Below are positions 37,401 through 38,392 of a DNA stretch of 38,392 nt, piece after piece. The position numbers were made by a program, and so were the translations under genes. Origin of the DNA: Coleofasciculus sp. LEGE 07092 (GTDB taxonomy: Bacteria > Cyanobacteriota > Cyanobacteriia > Cyanobacteriales > Coleofasciculaceae); assembly GCF_015207375.1 (NCBI RefSeq), contig NZ_JADEWY010000058.1, positions 1-38,392 on the forward strand. The letters are read 5' to 3'. The notes beneath the pieces are model-generated. The model made no database searches. It was not told the origin of the DNA and saw only the letters and a list, made by a program, of their open reading frames with translations. Numbering within the stretch: the first letter of the stretch is position 1; each line of letters begins with the position of its first letter.

Positions 37401-38352
37401 TAAATCGGATGCAAAAACCCCAGCACAGCAACTCTACAACTGGCTGATTAAACCGTTAGAAAACGACCTGAAAGCCGCAGAAGCCGAAACCCTTATCTAT
37501 GCACCCGATGGACAACTGCGCTACATTCCCCTTGCCGCTTTGCACGATGGTGAACAATGGTTAATTCAACGCTATCGTATTAATAATATTACTGCTGCTT
37601 CCTTGACGGAACTGGATACTCAACCCCAGTACAGACGTTCCGCCGGAACGTCTCTACGAGTTCTCGCTGGAGCATTTACCACCGGACACCACAGCGTCAC
37701 CATTGGTAAAGAACGCTTTAACTTTGGCGGTTTGCCCTATGCCGGAGTGGAAGTGGAAACCTTAGCCGCAACAGTTCCCAACACGACTCAACTATTCAAT
37801 AATGCCTTTAATCCTGAAGACACAAAACCGAAAATGGGGGACTATAACGTCTTACATTTTGCCACCCATGGGGCAATTGTAGTCGGGACACCGGAAGAGT
37901 CGTTTATTCTCTTTGGGGATGGCACTCCTGTAACTATTGCTGATGTTCGCAACTGGAACCTTAATAATGTAGATTTAGTCGTGCTTTCTGCTTGTGAAAC
38001 TGGAATCGGTGGCAATCTAGGTACAGGTGCAGAAATTCTGGGGTTAGGCTATCAGATGCAGAGGGCTGGAGCAAGGGCGGCTATTGCTTCGTTATGGACG
38101 GTTGATGATGGTGGCACTCAGCTATTAATGAATGAATTCTATAGTGCTCTTCAAAATGGAAATACAACCAAAGCTGAAGCCCTGCGACAAGCACAAGTTG
38201 CTCTAATTACGGGTGATTATACCGCTTCGAGAGAACAACGAGGTTCGATTGTGGCAGTGCAGGTTCGTGATGGGCTAAAGCCGGAAGTGGTGAATCGTCT
38301 CAATCATCCTTATTATTGGGCACCGTTTATTCTAATTGGTAATGGGTTGTGA
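34450..38352 (+). CDS. Exported TPR-repeat CHAT-domain (caspase-like peptidase) protein
   Basis: This 1300-residue protein has a signal peptide (LISLSVATLLLSVTPAFLP, processed before ~residue 40). Two blocks of ~40-residue kinesin-light-chain-like TPR repeats lie at ~44-465 and ~487-770, separated by a Pro-rich linker (IPPLPITLNLEPLILP). A helical region with coiled coil follows (~775-920), then a C-terminal CHAT domain (~985-1298). The clan CD protease dyad is intact: H1140 in HFATHG and C1182 in LSACETG, followed by GAEILGLGYQMQRAGARAAI and WAPFILIGNG. CHAT domains are caspase/separase relatives acting as proteases; the TPRs probably bind partners. The ATG at 34450 follows AAAGGA. The export signal suggests a periplasmic or outer location. 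The substrate is unknown. A palindrome is inserted in frame at 37629-37657. Confidence 0.92.
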   Translation: MRLNLISLSVATLLLSVTPAFLPPTLTLSPLVAQPLSNEDSKAKADRLLKEGMELYDNINFGGALERFEEALLIYQGIGDKIGEGTTFHQIGLVYNSRNEYQQASDYYQRALAVQRDVSDGAGARVSLYRIGKIYDRLGDYQPALDYYQQALAIRQELRDGNERSAACRDRAWQGITFKGTGRVYQQLEEYQQAFDNYQQALAIEQELSDCADEDIPPSYARGATLFYNTGLVAQKLGEYQQALDSYQKALAIYQGLDDRDEQGLILSNMGVVYRKLGEYQQGIDAFKRAEEMNFLIRNFGQGGTFNNIGLIYYELGEYQQALDSYQKALAFSQKIHDRAGEGVSLNNMGGAYHKLEKYQQALDSYQQALAIIQEVGDKKGEGVALNNIGAVYDKLEQYQQALDSYQKALPIFQAMGNGAFEAVTLNNIGAVYDKLGDSQQARDYYEQALEIQEEIGDKQGEGIPPLPITLNLEPLILPKSPTADQESEELKLYQIGIQLSKQGQYREALETLQQALVIARELRDQAREWKNLNQIGLVYSNLGEYQLALNFLQKSLAIPKQVFENTGAIHYNIGLVYSRLGDYTKALEFYQQASALTQKLGNKAGEVRILNAMGNVHSHLKQYELALDSYQQALELLKTIDFEKKLLEGATLNNIAQVYRRQGKYELALELFSQALTIQKQFGSKAGEGLILDNMGEAYYHLGQYPTALEYYQQALVISQEIGDRAREGENLSNIGYLLEKQNQSELAIIFFKQSVNAREAIRENIKGLPQEQQQSYTETIAEDYRHLADLLLQQNRILEAQRVLDLLKVQELDDYLRNVRGTENTVQGVPNLSPEQQIEDGYQEILNKAIALGKELTQLRQKSNRTSQEEQRLVELVNAQEKIITNFNNFIESDEVEALISQLTPKTRKPDLINTLDDLLSIQNNLKDLQQNAVLLYPLILEDRLELILTTPDSPPIRRTVPVTKEKLSQTILAFRQALQNPKSDAKTPAQQLYNWLIKPLENDLKAAEAETLIYAPDGQLRYIPLAALHDGEQWLIQRYRINNITAASLTELDTQPQYRRSAGTSLRVLAGAFTTGHHSVTIGKERFNFGGLPYAGVEVETLAATVPNTTQLFNNAFNPEDTKPKMGDYNVLHFATHGAIVVGTPEESFILFGDGTPVTIADVRNWNLNNVDLVVLSACETGIGGNLGTGAEILGLGYQMQRAGARAAIASLWTVDDGGTQLLMNEFYSALQNGNTTKAEALRQAQVALITGDYTASREQRGSIVAVQVRDGLKPEVVNRLNHPYYWAPFILIGNGL
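37629..37657. repeat. Palindromic repeat inserted in frame within the CHAT gene
   Basis: GTACAGACGTTCC (37629-37641) and GGAACGTCTCTAC (37645-37657) are inverted 13-base arms with one mismatch around GCC. The GTAGAGACGTTCC form is typical of short palindromic elements scattered in cyanobacterial genomes, as I recall. Here it adds codons for YRRSAGTSL just before LRVLAGAF, without breaking the reading frame. Confidence 0.75.
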
Positions 38353-38358
38353 AGAGTG

Positions 38359-38379
38359 GGGAGTTGGGAGTTGGGAGAT
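38359..38379. repeat. Heptanucleotide tandem repeat (STRR-like)
   Basis: Three consecutive heptamers, GGGAGTT, GGGAGTT and GGGAGAT, follow the CHAT gene stop codon and run towards the window edge. Short tandemly repeated repetitive heptamers of this type are common between genes in filamentous cyanobacteria. The array may continue outside the window. Confidence 0.75.
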
Positions 38380-38392
38380 GGGGGGACAAGGT

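Overview
The window is cyanobacterial chromosome. By eye I count about thirty copies of the octamer GCGATCGC (HIP1), where fewer than one is expected by chance. It also carries a photosystem II S4-domain protein, a CcaA/IcfA-type beta carbonic anhydrase, an HstK-type Ser/Thr-His kinase, several membrane and secreted proteins of cyanobacterial type, heptamer (STRR-like) repeats and an XisH/XisI-like remnant. The signalling-rich, R-M-rich and CHAT/TPR-rich content suggests a filamentous or colonial species with a large genome, but the genus cannot be fixed from sequence alone. I recognised no rRNA, tRNA, CRISPR array or intact insertion sequence.

Layout. (1) 29-8818: two directly abutting plus-strand signalling genes, a 2005-residue hybrid Ser/Thr-kinase/histidine-kinase and a multi-PAS hybrid histidine kinase. 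(2) 8798-17334: a defence and variable region. A XamI-family restriction endonuclease and N6-adenine methyltransferase sit on the minus strand. They are followed by a divergent beta-barrel/FecR pair with a 30-bp tandem repeat tail, a small tyrosine-phosphatase-like gene, a decayed XisI/XisH-like remnant, and a second putative R-M cassette (unassigned nuclease candidate plus 5-methylcytosine methyltransferase). (3) 17382-18717: two thiol peroxidase-type genes on the minus strand with a recognisable promoter. (4) 18718-19559: a long stretch without a gene. (5) 19560-22172: a GAF-PAS-GGDEF-EAL cyclic-di-GMP enzyme. (6) 22273-26375: housekeeping metabolism on the minus strand (methylmalonate-semialdehyde dehydrogenase, PrmA, SerA). 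(7) 26620-30132: plus-strand genes for a membrane protein, a PSII S4 protein, an orphan PotC-like permease, a small four-cysteine protein and carbonic anhydrase. (8) 30180-32276: a potassium-channel-like protein with RCK domains on both sides of the pore. (9) 32524-34260: secreted and membrane hypotheticals and a WD40 fragment. (10) 34450-38352: an exported TPR-CHAT protease-like protein carrying a short palindromic insertion in frame.

The two R-M systems use different chemistries (m6A and m5C) and flank mobile-element debris, so 8.8-17.3 kb looks like a turnover hot spot. The strongest candidate for something undescribed is the gene at 15293-16084. It has the layout of a PD-(D/E)XK nuclease with Gln in the usual acidic position, lies just upstream of a complete m5C methyltransferase, and matches no restriction family I can name.
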